Positions 10,380-19,197 are shown, numbered from the stretch's first letter. The stretch: DNA of 64,000 nt from Streptomyces sp. NBC_01264 (GCF_026340675.1 NZ_JAPEOX010000004.1:255980-319979), one strand, 5' to 3'. The notes: generated by a model from the letters alone, not told the origin. Made by a program: numbers and translations.

Positions 10380-11123
10380 GTGACTTCCGCGCGCATATCC
10401 GGGCCCCTCGTGCCCGAACTGATCCGCACACTTCCCACGCCCGAGCTCGGGTTGCACCTGCTCGCCTCCCTGGCTGGCGAGGCGAACATCAGCTCCAACA
10501 ACGTCCTCCGCGGCTTCCAGAGCTCCTTCGGAGGTGGGTACGGCGGCAACCCGGCGGAGCCCGATCTCGACCGGCTCCTGCAACGGATCGCCGACGCGTG
10601 GGCGTGGCTCGTGTCCAAGGGCCTGATCGGACCGAATCCGACCCAGGACCAGAACTGGAGCAGGGTCACCACCGAAGGCCGCGCCCTGGCCCAGGACCCG
10701 GCCGCCCTCCTGAAACTGCACGGCGCCGAGCGCTTGGCCGGCCCCTTGGACGAGGCGCTCACCAGGGCCCGCACATACTTCAACCTCGGGGACTACGAAA
10801 CCGCGTGCTTCGCCGCGATGAAGGCCGTCGAGGTGGCCGTACGTGACGCCGCGGGCCTGGCGAACGGGCTCACGGGCACGGCGCTGATGCAGCAGGCCTT
10901 CCAGCCCGAGAAGGGACCGCTGACCGACACCGAGAGCGAGCGTGGCGAGCAGGTCGGCATGATGAGCTTCTTCGCCGGCGCGTTCGGGGCCTTCCGCAAC
11001 CCGGTGGGCCACCGCACGGTGCACTTCGACGACCCGATGGAAGCGGCCGAGATCATCCAGACCGCCGACCTCATGCTGCGCATCGTGCGCCGCGCCCAGA
11101 AGCGGGGCGACGCCGGCGCGTAG
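10380..11123 (+). CDS. TIGR02391-family protein
   Basis: 247 residues. The C-terminal 120 residues match the TIGR02391 pattern: FNLGDYETACFAAMKAVEVAVRD, then TGTALMQQAF, and FRNPVGHRTV followed by DPMEAAEIIQTADLMLR. The family occurs on mobile elements and in defence neighbourhoods; its biochemical role is not established. The start is the GTG of a probable leaderless transcript. It converges on ligA, with a bidirectional terminator between. Confidence 0.85.
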   Translation: MTSARISGPLVPELIRTLPTPELGLHLLASLAGEANISSNNVLRGFQSSFGGGYGGNPAEPDLDRLLQRIADAWAWLVSKGLIGPNPTQDQNWSRVTTEGRALAQDPAALLKLHGAERLAGPLDEALTRARTYFNLGDYETACFAAMKAVEVAVRDAAGLANGLTGTALMQQAFQPEKGPLTDTESERGEQVGMMSFFAGAFGAFRNPVGHRTVHFDDPMEAAEIIQTADLMLRIVRRAQKRGDAGA

Positions 11124-11131
11124 CGCAGGAC

Positions 11132-11178
11132 AACGCGAAGGCGGGCGGCTCCCTCAGGGAGCCGCCCGCCTTCGCGTT
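11132..11178. terminator. Bidirectional terminator between TIGR02391 gene and ligA
   Basis: A perfect 23-bp inverted repeat (11132-11154 and 11156-11178) ending 4 bp from the ligA stop codon. It serves both convergent genes. Confidence 0.88.
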
Positions 11179-11182
11179 GATG

Positions 11183-13225
11183 TCAGTTCAGGTACTCCTG
11201 GACGAGGTCGGCGAACTCCTGCTCGGTGAGGACCCTGATCCCCAGCTCCTCGGCCTTGGCCAGCTTGCTCCCCGCGTTCGCGCCCGCGACGAGGATCGAG
11301 GTCTTCTTCGACACGCTGCCCGAGGGCGAGCCGCCTGCCGCCTTGATCAGATCGTTCATCTCGTTGCGGTTGCGCCCGGCCAGCGCTCCGCTCATGCCGC
11401 CGGTGACGACGATCGCCATCTCGGTCAGCGGACCACCGGCGGGGACGGCCGAGACGGGCTCGGTCAGGTTCACCCCGGCGGCTGCCAGCTTGTCGATGAC
11501 CCCACCCATGGCGGCGATGTGCGCTGCGATCTTCGGAGCGTTCGCGCCCGGCAGCTTCGGAACCGCTGCCAGAGCCTCGGCGTCCGCGTTGCGGATCGCG
11601 TCCATCGTGCCGAAGTGCGCCGCAATCTCCTTGGACAGGGTGCGGCCCGTACGGATGATGCCCAGCGAGCAGAAGACCCGGTTCAGCGGCTTCTGCTTGG
11701 CCTGGGCGATCTGCTCCAGCAGCGTGTCGGCGCGCTTCTCGCTGCGGGCTGCCTCGGTCAGCTGCTCCCGGGTCAGGGTGAACAGATCGGCGACGTCCGT
11801 GACCGCCCCGCTCTCCACGAGCGCGTCGATGAACGTGCGGCCGAGCCCCTCGATGTCGAGCTGGTCGCGGCCCACGGCGTACCGCAGCGCGGCGTCCAGT
11901 CCGCACCCGCCGCCCGCACCGCCCGCGCACTCCCACCGCCCGCCCGTCGTGTCGATCTCCCCGCCGCACTTCGGGCAGGCCGCGGGGAAGACGATGGGCG
12001 TCTCCTGACCCGTGCGGAGCGCCACCACCGGGGCCTCCACACGAGGAATCACATCCCCAGCCTTCCAGACCATGACGGTGTCCGAGATCATGAGACCGCT
12101 CTTCTCGATGAACGAGGGGTTGTGGAGGGTCGCATACCGCACCACGCTGCCGTCCACCTCGACCGGCTCCAGCACGGCCCGCGGGGCGATGATGCCGGTG
12201 CGCCCCACATTCCACTCCACCCCGATCAGCTTCGTCTGCGCCTCGACCGCCGCCAGCTTGTAGGCCGTGGCCCAGTGGGGGTGCCTCGTGGCGAAACCAG
12301 CGGTCTGCTGCTCGGCGAAGGCGTTGGCCTTGATGACCACGCCGTCGATCCCGAAGGGCAGACCCGGGCGCAGGGACGCGATCTCCTCGACACGGGCCTG
12401 AGCCTGAGCCAGCGTCGGGTACACCCGCAGCCCGACCTCGCTCGCGGCGGTCGTCTGCACGCCCAGTCCGGCGACCTGCGCCATTACGGCCTCGTGGGTG
12501 TCCCCCGACAGGAAGCTGCCACCGTCGAGGTTCACCGCGCCGTAGCCGAAGAACGTCGTCTCGATGCGGTAGGAGCGTGACTTCGCCCCGCGCAGGGTGC
12601 CCGCGGTGCCGTTGCGGGGGTTGGAGAACACCTTGGAGCCGTGGGACTGGCGCAGCGCGTTGGCCTCCTCGAACTGGGCCGTGGTCAGCAGAACTTCGCC
12701 GCGGACCTCCACGGTGACGTTCCCGGGCAGGCGCTCCGGCAGGCCGACGATGCTGCCGATGGCGGCGGAGAGGTCCTCACCGTGCGCGCCGTCGCCGCGA
12801 CCGACCAGCTGGACCAGGCGGCCGTCGCGGTAGCGGGCCGCGACGGCCGCGCCGTCGAGCTTCGGCTCCACCGCGTATCCCCCGGTGACGGCTCCGGACA
12901 GCCGTCGGGCGAGAGAGGCGTCCCACTTCGCCAGTTCCTCGGCGTTGAAGACGTTGCTCAGCGACAGCATCGGGACGGTGTGCGGGACGTCGCCCTGCGG
13001 GGCCGCGCCCCCGGCGACCTTGCCGGTCGGGGAGTCGGCGCGAACGTGGTCGGGGTGCTGGCGCTCGTACTCGGCGATCTGGCCGGCCAGCCGGTCGTAC
13101 GAGGCGTCGTCCAGCGTGGTGTCCCCGTCGTCGTAGTACGCGGCGGCGGCAGCGAGCGCGGTGTCCACGGCGGACTCGTACGCGGCGCGGTCGACGAGGG
13201 AAACGGCAGGTGCGGCAGTGGTCAT
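11183..13225 (-). CDS. ligA: NAD-dependent DNA ligase LigA
   Basis: 680 residues, normal LigA length. Seals nicks using NAD+. The adenylation motif KLDG is near residue 119 (VEPKLDG), followed by RYRDGRLVQLVGRGDG. The four-Cys zinc finger begins with CPKCGGEID near 417, HhH repeats follow, and a BRCT domain occupies about 590-680 (VTGGMSGALAGRNRNE). The ATG at 13223-13225 was chosen; the in-frame upstream ATG lacks a ribosome site. The core domains look intact. In this accessory context it is probably an extra copy for plasmid or element replication; whether a chromosomal ligase also exists cannot be seen. Rearranged fragments of a similar gene lie at 30.5-30.6 kb. Confidence 0.95.
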   Translation of the reverse strand: MTTAAPAVSLVDRAAYESAVDTALAAAAAYYDDGDTTLDDASYDRLAGQIAEYERQHPDHVRADSPTGKVAGGAAPQGDVPHTVPMLSLSNVFNAEELAKWDASLARRLSGAVTGGYAVEPKLDGAAVAARYRDGRLVQLVGRGDGAHGEDLSAAIGSIVGLPERLPGNVTVEVRGEVLLTTAQFEEANALRQSHGSKVFSNPRNGTAGTLRGAKSRSYRIETTFFGYGAVNLDGGSFLSGDTHEAVMAQVAGLGVQTTAASEVGLRVYPTLAQAQARVEEIASLRPGLPFGIDGVVIKANAFAEQQTAGFATRHPHWATAYKLAAVEAQTKLIGVEWNVGRTGIIAPRAVLEPVEVDGSVVRYATLHNPSFIEKSGLMISDTVMVWKAGDVIPRVEAPVVALRTGQETPIVFPAACPKCGGEIDTTGGRWECAGGAGGGCGLDAALRYAVGRDQLDIEGLGRTFIDALVESGAVTDVADLFTLTREQLTEAARSEKRADTLLEQIAQAKQKPLNRVFCSLGIIRTGRTLSKEIAAHFGTMDAIRNADAEALAAVPKLPGANAPKIAAHIAAMGGVIDKLAAAGVNLTEPVSAVPAGGPLTEMAIVVTGGMSGALAGRNRNEMNDLIKAAGGSPSGSVSKKTSILVAGANAGSKLAKAEELGIRVLTEQEFADLVQEYLN

Positions 13226-13290
13226 GCGCTGATCCTTACGTAGGGGTCTGACATCGCCGACTTCGTCGGCTGGGCGGGCGGTGGTGCAGG

Positions 13291-13644
13291 TCAGGGGGTG
13301 CGGACCGGGCACAGCGCGTGGGGGTCGAGGATCACTTCGCCGTGCTCAAGGAACCGTTCGAGGTCGGGGGACTGGGTGGCGAGCCCGCCGAGGCCCTGGC
13401 CGCGAAGGACATCGGTGCCGATCGCGTAGTGGGGGCGCACGACCAGTTCGCCGACGAGGAACTGGTGGGTGCGCTCGCTGCCGTACCGCAGCGGGTGCGT
13501 GCCCTGCGGGATGCGGCTGGAGCCGACGAACGACACCACACCCGCGCCGTGGTTCTGGACGTACATCCACGCGGGGACGTGAAGGACGGCCGGGTCGAGC
13601 AGCAGGCCGGCCAGGGCGGCCTCGGTGGGGCGGTGGCTGGTCAA
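13291..13644 (-). CDS. Unknown 117-residue protein, TTG start
   Basis: The TTG at 13642-13644 is preceded by AAGGAG at good distance. The product contains GAGVVSFVGSSRIPQGTHPL and a FLVGELVVRPHYAIGTDVL stretch suggesting a beta-rich fold. No family recognised. It lies 65 bp upstream of ligA on the same strand, as the next-to-last member of a minus-strand run that starts at the DUF932 gene. Confidence 0.7.
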   Translation of the reverse strand: MTSHRPTEAALAGLLLDPAVLHVPAWMYVQNHGAGVVSFVGSSRIPQGTHPLRYGSERTHQFLVGELVVRPHYAIGTDVLRGQGLGGLATQSPDLERFLEHGEVILDPHALCPVRTP

Positions 13645-13714
13645 GACGATTCTCCTTGCGGCAGGGGGCGGCCGGAGGGACGCGGCACACGGTGGGGTGC
13701 GCGGCCCGGCGACG

Positions 13715-14224
13715 TCAGTGCTCTCCGCAACCCGCGGGAACGGGGGACAGCAGGGGCAGGACGGTGAGCCGGTGCGCGTCGGCGCGGCCCCGCGCGTACA
13801 GCTGCGCGAGCCCGTCCGGCACCGCCGTACCCGCTGCACCGAAGGCCTGCACCGCGCCCAGGGCGTACGCGCTCTGGCCTGCGGTGTGCGGGGTGTCGGC
13901 GCTCCATTCGTCCCAGGGCCACATGGCGCCGATCGCGTAGCGGCCGTGGGCGTCGGGGGCGACCGTGTTGCTGCCGCCGTCCCCGTCATGGGCTGCGCTC
14001 CAGGTGAAGCGGAGGATCTCGCCTTCCCATGAGGCGGTGAGCGCGCAGGCGTCGGAGTGGAGGTCGTCGACGATGCGCTGGGCGGTGGCCCGCGTGAACA
14101 GTGGGGCGGCGTACGGGTCCAGGTCACCGGCCGGCAGGAGACCGATGTACGGGCCGTGGCCGGAGGCCTCGGGGGCCAGCAGGCGAAGCGTCAGGGTGGG
14201 GGACGCGGAGGCCAGGGAAAGCAC
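13715..14224 (-). CDS. Unknown 169-residue protein
   Basis: GTG start at 14222-14224 behind GAAAGGAA. Composition is globular, with several Trp (TASWEGEILRFTWSAAHDGD, MWPWDEWSA). No signal peptide or membrane segment. Not recognised. Same strand and close spacing as its neighbours, so probably part of the operon running from 16.9 kb down. Confidence 0.7.
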   Translation of the reverse strand: MLSLASASPTLTLRLLAPEASGHGPYIGLLPAGDLDPYAAPLFTRATAQRIVDDLHSDACALTASWEGEILRFTWSAAHDGDGGSNTVAPDAHGRYAIGAMWPWDEWSADTPHTAGQSAYALGAVQAFGAAGTAVPDGLAQLYARGRADAHRLTVLPLLSPVPAGCGEH

Positions 14225-14298
14225 GGAGGTGCGGTTCCTTTCGTGGGGGAGCGGGTGCCGGTGCGGCGCGCGGGACGGGCGCGCGCCGCACCGCTTGG

Positions 14299-14742
14299 TC
14301 ACGCGACGGCGGAGAACGCGCTGCGGATGGTCTGGATCTGCTTCTCGGCCGCCTTGGCGCGCGGCTTCCACTCCGCGAGTTCCTTCGTCGCCTTCTGGAG
14401 TTCGCGCACGGCGACGTCGCGCTGCGACCGGTACGTCTCCGCCTGCTGCGCGCGGCCGATCAGCTCGCTGACGCTCAGGTCGGACACGTTCACCGGGGAC
14501 GCGGAGGAGGTCTTCTTGTCCTTGCGCTTGTGGACCTTCAGGTGCGGCCAGACCCCGCTGGCGCTGTCGCGGGTGAACTCGCAGCCCTGCCAGATGCAGG
14601 CGAACACCTCGCTGTTGTCCTCCAGCAGAACCTTGATGACCTCTTCGTAGTACCGGCGGTCGGTGGGCTTGCTGCGCGGGGTCTCGGCGTACTCCCACGC
14701 GATGACCTTGAGGCCGTTGATGGTGTCCTTCGTGGCGTTCAC
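14299..14742 (-). CDS. C2H2-type zinc-finger protein with C-terminal coiled coil
   Basis: 147 residues. Residues about 48-70 form a classical-looking C2H2 pattern: C-x4-C, 12 residues, H-x3-H (CIWQGC, then HLKVH), rare in bacteria outside the Ros/MucR group. Residues about 90-145 are charged and helical (QRDVAVRELQKATKELAEWK), probably a coiled coil. GTG start at 14740-14742 behind AAGGAAAG. A DNA- or RNA-binding role is inferred from the finger; the target is unknown. Confidence 0.72.
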   Translation of the reverse strand: MNATKDTINGLKVIAWEYAETPRSKPTDRRYYEEVIKVLLEDNSEVFACIWQGCEFTRDSASGVWPHLKVHKRKDKKTSSASPVNVSDLSVSELIGRAQQAETYRSQRDVAVRELQKATKELAEWKPRAKAAEKQIQTIRSAFSAVA

Positions 14743-14885
14743 AGGGCTTTCCTTCCGTGCCGGGGAGGCGTTCGGGGTCCGGCTGAGGCCGGTGTGGGTG
14801 GTGCCCGGCCCGTCCGTGTGAGCAGGCGGGCCGGGCGGGGAGGCCGGGCGGCACCGGGGACGGGTCCGGTGCCGCCCCGGCGGGG

Positions 14886-15617
14886 TCAGTTGTGCTGGAA
14901 CTGCGGCAGCTCCGCAGGGGTGGCATGGGTCCGCAGGAGGTAGAGGACCCAGTCCGGCGCGCCCTCCAGCGACGACGCCGAGCGCGGGTAGTAGGGCTGG
15001 TGGCCCTCGTTCTGGTTGGGGCCCGGCTCCGCGCCGGTGGCGACGTAGGGGCCGCGGAACTCGGCGGCATCCAGCGCCCATGCGGTTCCGCCCTCGCTGA
15101 GGTAGGCGAGGCTGAAACGGTCGGGCCGCAGCGGGGAGGCGGTCACGGGGAGGTCGGTAGGGAACCAGTGGGGGATCTCGCCGGTGCCGCCGAGCCGGAA
15201 GTAGCGGGTACGCCGGGCCCGGTCTCCGGTCACCGCGATCCGCAGCGCCGCGCCGGGGGCGGTGACCGCCTCACTGGGGACGCGAAGCGTGTCGACGACC
15301 TCGGTGAGCCAGGTCGGCATCGGCCGGGAGGCGGCGAAGTGGCTGTTCGGAAAGAACAGGACCGGGGCGGCGGTCAGCCCGCTGTAGTGCGCGAGCGCCG
15401 GGGTGGTGACGTACGGGCCACGGCACTCGACGGTGTCCAGGACCCAGGGGTCGCCGTCACGGCTGGTGTAGGTCAGCCGTACACGGTCCGCCCGGATCGG
15501 GGGCACCGCGGACGGCGTGTCAGCCGGGCACAGCAGGGACAGTTCCGGGTCTCCGTCGACCGCGACGTCCAGCACGCGCTCGGCGTACTCGTGGGTCAGC
15601 GTGGCCGTGTCGATCAC
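14886..15617 (-). CDS. Unknown protein with two tandem homologous domains
   Basis: 243 residues, GTG start behind AAAGGA. Two halves repeat the same pattern: IRADRVRLTYTSRDGDPWVL with EcRGPYVTT, and LRPDRFSLAYLSEGGTAWAL with EFRGPYVAT, about 120 residues apart, so an internal duplication of a small beta-rich domain. No known family. It overlaps the preceding small gene by about 98 bp. Confidence 0.7.
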   Translation of the reverse strand: MIDTATLTHEYAERVLDVAVDGDPELSLLCPADTPSAVPPIRADRVRLTYTSRDGDPWVLDTVECRGPYVTTPALAHYSGLTAAPVLFFPNSHFAASRPMPTWLTEVVDTLRVPSEAVTAPGAALRIAVTGDRARRTRYFRLGGTGEIPHWFPTDLPVTASPLRPDRFSLAYLSEGGTAWALDAAEFRGPYVATGAEPGPNQNEGHQPYYPRSASSLEGAPDWVLYLLRTHATPAELPQFQHN

Positions 15618-15825
15618 GGGTCGGTCCTTTCGCGCAGTGTCGGGGCGGTGAGCGGGGAAGTTCTCGGCGGGCCGGATGGGGTCTGTCGGGCGGGCGTCCG
15701 TCGGGGCAGCCGCGCCAGTAGCCCGGCGTCCAGAGGCCGGCGGCGATGTGGACGTACACGCCGTCGTCGTGATGGCTGACGCCGTACCCGTACCGGGCGG
15801 CGTCGAGATCCGCTTCGGTGGACAC
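15520..15825 (-). CDS. Small protein overlapping its downstream neighbour
   Basis: 101 residues if read to the TGA at 15520. The GTG at 15823-15825 follows a perfect GGAGG, and the first 45 residues look genuine (YGYGVSHHDDGVYVHIAAGLW). The C-terminal half is Arg/Pro-rich and overlaps the next gene by 98 bp, so the protein may have been extended by a lost stop or frameshift. Confidence 0.45.
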   Translation of the reverse strand: MSTEADLDAARYGYGVSHHDDGVYVHIAAGLWTPGYWRGCPDGRPPDRPHPARRELPRSPPRHCAKGPTRDRHGHADPRVRRARAGRRGRRRPGTVPAVPG

Positions 15826-15917
15826 CCGTCCTCCGTTGTTCAGTCGCTTGAGTCGCTGGGGAGGGGCCGCCGGGAGCCGAAGGGGGAGAAGGCTCCCGGC
15901 GGCGGTTCAGGGGTCGG

Positions 15918-16916
15918 TCAGGCAGCCAGCGCGAAGAGCTGGTTGAAGGCCGAGGTCTTGCGTCCGGTCACCGCGCCGGTGTCCGACAGGGAGCGCGCGG
16001 CGCGCAGCGCGGCGGAGTTGGCGCGGCCGTGGTGGTCGAGGTACTCGCCGATCGCGTTCCAGCCCGCCCACGCGGTACCCCGGATGCTCTCCTGGGTGTC
16101 CGCGTTCAGGAACAGTGCGCGCAGGGTGCTCATGCGGGCCTCATAGTTGGTCAGCTGCCGCTTGGTGGCGGGGGAGTCCCACAGGCCGCTCGCGACCTTC
16201 TCGAACTGCTCCAGCGTCAGGGGGGTGTTCAGCAGGCGGTTGGCCTCGCGCTCGAACGCCGCCTGCCAGTCGAAGAGCGTCGCCAGGGCCTTGTGGACCT
16301 CACGGATCTTCGTCGGCGCGGAGACGGTGTGCGGGATGGAGTACTTGTGCTGTGCGCCCGCGATGATGAAGCGCTGCATGTTGCCGCAGTCCAGGCGGGT
16401 CGGGCCGATGTGGAAGCTGTTGGCCGAGGAGCCGTCGTGCGAGCCGAACAGGGTCAGGTGCATCCGGTGCTCGTCGAAGCCGCCGATGCGGATGACCTCG
16501 GGGAGAACCATCGAGACGAAGAACTTGCTGCCGTTCTTGCCGTACGCACCGGCCTTGTGGAACGTCGCGCCGCTCTCGCGGCCGAACATGTCCAGAACGT
16601 CCTCGTGGTCGTCGATCTGGACCGGGGTGTACTGGGTGCCGACGGTGCCCACGTACTCGGCCTGCTGGGTGAGCGGGTTGGTGCGGACCGTCGCGCGGGT
16701 GTCGGACATCTTCAGGCTGGTCACGCCGGTCTCGTCGACGCGGGTGACGTTGACGTCGTCCCAGACGCGGACGTTCCAGTTGCTCAGGTGCGCCAGGTCG
16801 AGGGCCTCGCTGGCGTTGCGCGCGCCCTGGACGCCGGTGCCCAGGATGGACCAGGCGTCGGGGCGGCCGGGGGCGCGAAGTGCGGTTCCGGCGGTGGGGA
16901 TCTCAAGAACAGTCAC
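15918..16916 (-). CDS. DUF932 / TIGR03299 phage-plasmid-like protein
   Basis: 332 residues with the conserved pattern of this family: YKIR-like NWNVRVWDDV, YEARMSTLRALF, a central PRVIRIGGFDEHRMHLTLFG, RLDCGNMQRF, and an EREANRLLNTPLTLEQFEKV C-terminal helix. DUF932 proteins are abundant on plasmids and phages; their function is not settled. The start is the ATG at 16914-16916. The shared promoter lies at 16970-16998, so this gene probably heads the minus-strand operon toward ligA. Confidence 0.85.
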   Translation of the reverse strand: MTVLEIPTAGTALRAPGRPDAWSILGTGVQGARNASEALDLAHLSNWNVRVWDDVNVTRVDETGVTSLKMSDTRATVRTNPLTQQAEYVGTVGTQYTPVQIDDHEDVLDMFGRESGATFHKAGAYGKNGSKFFVSMVLPEVIRIGGFDEHRMHLTLFGSHDGSSANSFHIGPTRLDCGNMQRFIIAGAQHKYSIPHTVSAPTKIREVHKALATLFDWQAAFEREANRLLNTPLTLEQFEKVASGLWDSPATKRQLTNYEARMSTLRALFLNADTQESIRGTAWAGWNAIGEYLDHHGRANSAALRAARSLSDTGAVTGRKTSAFNQLFALAA

Positions 16917-16969
16917 AGCAGGTAGCTCCTCAGTTGACCGGAAGCCCGTCCGACTTCCTGACGTGTATA

Positions 16970-17010
16970 ACTATACTTCAAGAGTTCGGATGTGGCAAGT
17001 TATACGCGTC
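16970..17010 (-). promoter_or_regulatory. Shared-family promoter, copy 1 (DUF932 operon)
   Basis: On the minus strand, box GACGCGTATAAC (17010-16999), -35 TTGCCA (16993-16998), 17-bp spacer, -10 TATAGT (16970-16975). It keeps the upstream box of the family but has a canonical -10 instead of TAAWTT, so it is a divergent member. Confidence 0.7.
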
Positions 17011-17150
17011 AAAGAGTGGATGGGGTGTCCAGAAGTCCGCCCGCGGAGCAATCCGACGCCCGCCGGGAGCCACATCGGCGACCGGCGGACGGCGCGCGGC
17101 ACGGTACGGCACACTCATCCGTGGCGCTGGACAGCTTCGGAGGAATTGAC

Positions 17151-17363
17151 GTGATGAGGCAGAAGGAAAGGCCCGCGGGCATCCGCGCGAACCTGGTGGT
17201 CGCGCTCGGCGTGGTGGCGTTCGTCGTCGCGGTCGCCGCCGGCAGGGGCGGGCAGATCGCGGCCATGACCGCGGCGCTCGCGGTCGTACTCGTGTGCACC
17301 GGATGGCTCGCCCGGGACGGCTGGCTGCGTCGGCGCCGTACGCGGGAGGGCGCCGGGCAGTAG
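17151..17363 (+). CDS. Small two-helix membrane protein
   Basis: 70 residues with two predicted membrane helices (LVVALGVVAFVVAVAAG and AAMTAALAVVLVCTGWLA) and a basic C-terminus. The GTG at 17151 lies 7 nt after GGAGG; an ATG follows directly. Function unknown. A hairpin terminator follows 23 bp downstream. Confidence 0.7.
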   Translation: MMRQKERPAGIRANLVVALGVVAFVVAVAAGRGGQIAAMTAALAVVLVCTGWLARDGWLRRRRTREGAGQ

Positions 17364-17385
17364 ACCGACCCGCACCGATCAGAAG

Positions 17386-17422
17386 CGAGGCCGCTGGGCG
17401 CGAAGGCGCCGGAGCGGCCTCG
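17386..17422 (+). terminator. Hairpin terminator after the small membrane protein
   Basis: A 10-bp perfect stem (CGAGGCCGCT / AGCGGCCTCG) with a further GC-rich inner hairpin. Confidence 0.65.
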
Positions 17423-17449
17423 TTCACGTGGGGGAGAGGGCATGAGAGA

Positions 17450-17515
17450 GGGGCCAGACGGCGGACCGAAGTCCTCCCCCCGGTGAAGGGGGGATTTGCA
17501 AGACCGTCTGGCCCC
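17450..17515. ncRNA. Highly structured RNA candidate (three-way junction)
   Basis: A perfect 12-bp outer stem (17450-17461 with 17504-17515) encloses two perfect inner hairpins: CCCCCC/GGGGGG, and GGAC-TTCG-GTCC with a UUCG tetraloop when read on the minus strand. The design is compact (66 nt) with little unpaired sequence. No coding region lies within 200 bp on either side. The strand is undecided; the UUCG loop favours minus. It is not a canonical tRNA. It could be a small RNA, a terminator of unusual complexity or a recombination/attachment site. Confidence 0.5.
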
Positions 17516-17727
17516 GACCACTACGAACGACCGGCCGAAGCCGGACCGCCCGCGAACACTGTACCGACGGCCAGCACGTCCTCGAGCCGGCTTCGTGTCC
17601 CTGGCGCGGCCTGCGCACTTCGGGCGTCCGTGCGGGACCGGCCGGTTTTCAGGGCCCTGCCCGCTCTCACGCTGCCGCCCCGTGGCCGTTCGTGGCGGAA
17701 CGGGCGGCAGGACGGGACGTCTTGCGA

Positions 17728-18105
17728 TCAGATCGAGCTGCGTCCCGGCCGGCGCGCGGCAACAGCCGAGGCCGCAGCGACGTGCCGGCTGATCACGCGC
17801 ACGGCTCGGCCGGACCCGAGGGCGGCTGCTGGAGGCGCGGCAGCGGGCATGGCGCAGTCGTGCGCGAGGGCCAAGACGAACCCGCTCGAACGCAGGACGT
17901 CCTGCACCCGGCCCGGGATCGCGTCCGCGCCCGACCGCTCCTCAGGAGCCACCGTGACCTTGAGGAGCACCTCGCCGTCGGCGAGCCACGTCTCGACCTC
18001 GGGAAGGTGTGGCAGCCCTGGTAGGTCTCCGGACTGGCTCACTCCCCCGTCCTTGAGGGCCCCTCGTACGTCGGCGAGCAGGGTGTCTCTGTCGGAGATG
18101 ATCAC
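17728..18105 (-). CDS. Hypothetical protein, uncertain start
   Basis: 125 residues from the GTG at 18103-18105. The middle looks protein-like (PEVETWLADGEVLLKVTVAPEE, then VQDVLRSSGFVLALAHDCA); the C-terminus is Ala/Arg-rich. An alternative ATG at 18243 overlaps the upstream HTH gene by 22 bp. No family recognised. Confidence 0.45.
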   Translation of the reverse strand: MIISDRDTLLADVRGALKDGGVSQSGDLPGLPHLPEVETWLADGEVLLKVTVAPEERSGADAIPGRVQDVLRSSGFVLALAHDCAMPAAAPPAAALGSGRAVRVISRHVAAASAVAARRPGRSSI

Positions 18106-18221
18106 CGGATAGGTCCGTCCTTGGCGTCGGATTCCGCCGGTGCGCCCTCGCTTGCGCGGCCTCGTCCTTCCGGGACCTGGCCTTCCGAGAGCGCTCCGGG
18201 AGGCGGGAAGGCGGCCTGCCG

Positions 18222-19121
18222 TCACTTCTGGTTGGCGAACCATGCGCGGACCTCTTCGAGGTCGCGGGCGCTGTCCTCGTCCTTGTCCGGGAAGGGCTTG
18301 TCGCTGGTCTCCTTGGTGCGCGTCTTGGCGTAGTGCTTCACCGTGTCGACGCTGATGCCGAGCTCGCGGGCGAGCGCGGTCGGCCGCAGGCGCCGGGGCG
18401 GAGCGGCCAGCCCCTGCGCCAGCCGCTCGGCCTCATCGACGTCCTCCAGGCCCAGGACTTCGGCCTGCCATTCCGCCGGCACCTTCTCCCCGGCCGCGTT
18501 TGCCGCGCGCACGCGCTCGACGAGGTCACGCTGGCCGACGGTGAGTCCGAGCTCGTCGAGGAAGACGCTGCCGGTGCGCGACTGGATCGAGTCCTCGTGA
18601 TTGCGCAGGAGCCAGGCCCGCACGTCAGGCCAGGCGCGCTTGCCGTTCGCGTCGGGCTTGGGGAGCGGGTCGCTGTGACGCAGCAGCCACGCGCGGACCT
18701 GGCTCCAGGAGCGCATCCCCTCGCTGTCCGCAGCGGGGAAGGGATCGGTGGTCTTCTCGGGGGAGTAGTGGTCCGCGTACTTGTTCACCGCTCGCCGCGA
18801 GATGCCGAGGAGCTCGCCGAGCTGACTGGCGCCCAGGTGCGTCTTGCCGGGAGCGGCGGTGCGCACCGCGTCGGTCAGGTCGCGGGGGCCGCGCCGGGTC
18901 GGCTGCGCGAAGGGCTGGTTGAGGTACCACTCCAGGACCGCCTGCTTGTCGCGGTAGGCGGTCCTGCCGTCGAGGCGCGCCTCGGGGAATCCTTCGAATC
19001 CCTTGGTCGCGTCGGTCCAGTTGTGGATGTGCGTACGGCCGGTCGCCTCTGCGATCTGCTTGGCGGTGATCTCGCTCGGCAGCTTGGCGAAGGCCTTGAT
19101 GACTTCGTCGATGGTCTTCAT
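18222..19121 (-). CDS. Triple helix-turn-helix repeat protein, candidate regulator
   Basis: 299 residues made of three units of one plan: an AlpA/MerR-like HTH, then a FP-containing loop and a [WY]xxVxAW helix. Visible units: ITAKQIAEATGRTHIHNWTD with AVLEWYLNQ (about 18-68), GASQLGELLGISRRAVNKYA with QVRAWLLRH (about 98-150), and RPTALARELGISVDTVKHYA with EVRAWFANQ (about 245-299). An extra AWLLRN helix sits in between. Such multi-HTH proteins bind repeated or long operators. It lies behind its own variant copy of the shared promoter, so autoregulation or control of the whole promoter family is an attractive inference. No biochemical function is established. Confidence 0.75.
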   Translation of the reverse strand: MKTIDEVIKAFAKLPSEITAKQIAEATGRTHIHNWTDATKGFEGFPEARLDGRTAYRDKQAVLEWYLNQPFAQPTRRGPRDLTDAVRTAAPGKTHLGASQLGELLGISRRAVNKYADHYSPEKTTDPFPAADSEGMRSWSQVRAWLLRHSDPLPKPDANGKRAWPDVRAWLLRNHEDSIQSRTGSVFLDELGLTVGQRDLVERVRAANAAGEKVPAEWQAEVLGLEDVDEAERLAQGLAAPPRRLRPTALARELGISVDTVKHYAKTRTKETSDKPFPDKDEDSARDLEEVRAWFANQK

Positions 19122-19197
19122 CTGGGGGTGCTCCGGGTGGGGGATGGGCGGTGGTCGGGGTCAGGGGGCAGGAGCCACCCATGGAGATACGTTCACT

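Noticed and set aside
17450..17515. tRNA gene
   Set aside because: Long terminal stem and a TTTGCAA stretch recall a tRNA, but there is no D-arm, no TTC-type T-arm and no 5-bp anticodon stem; the pairing is a simple three-way junction.
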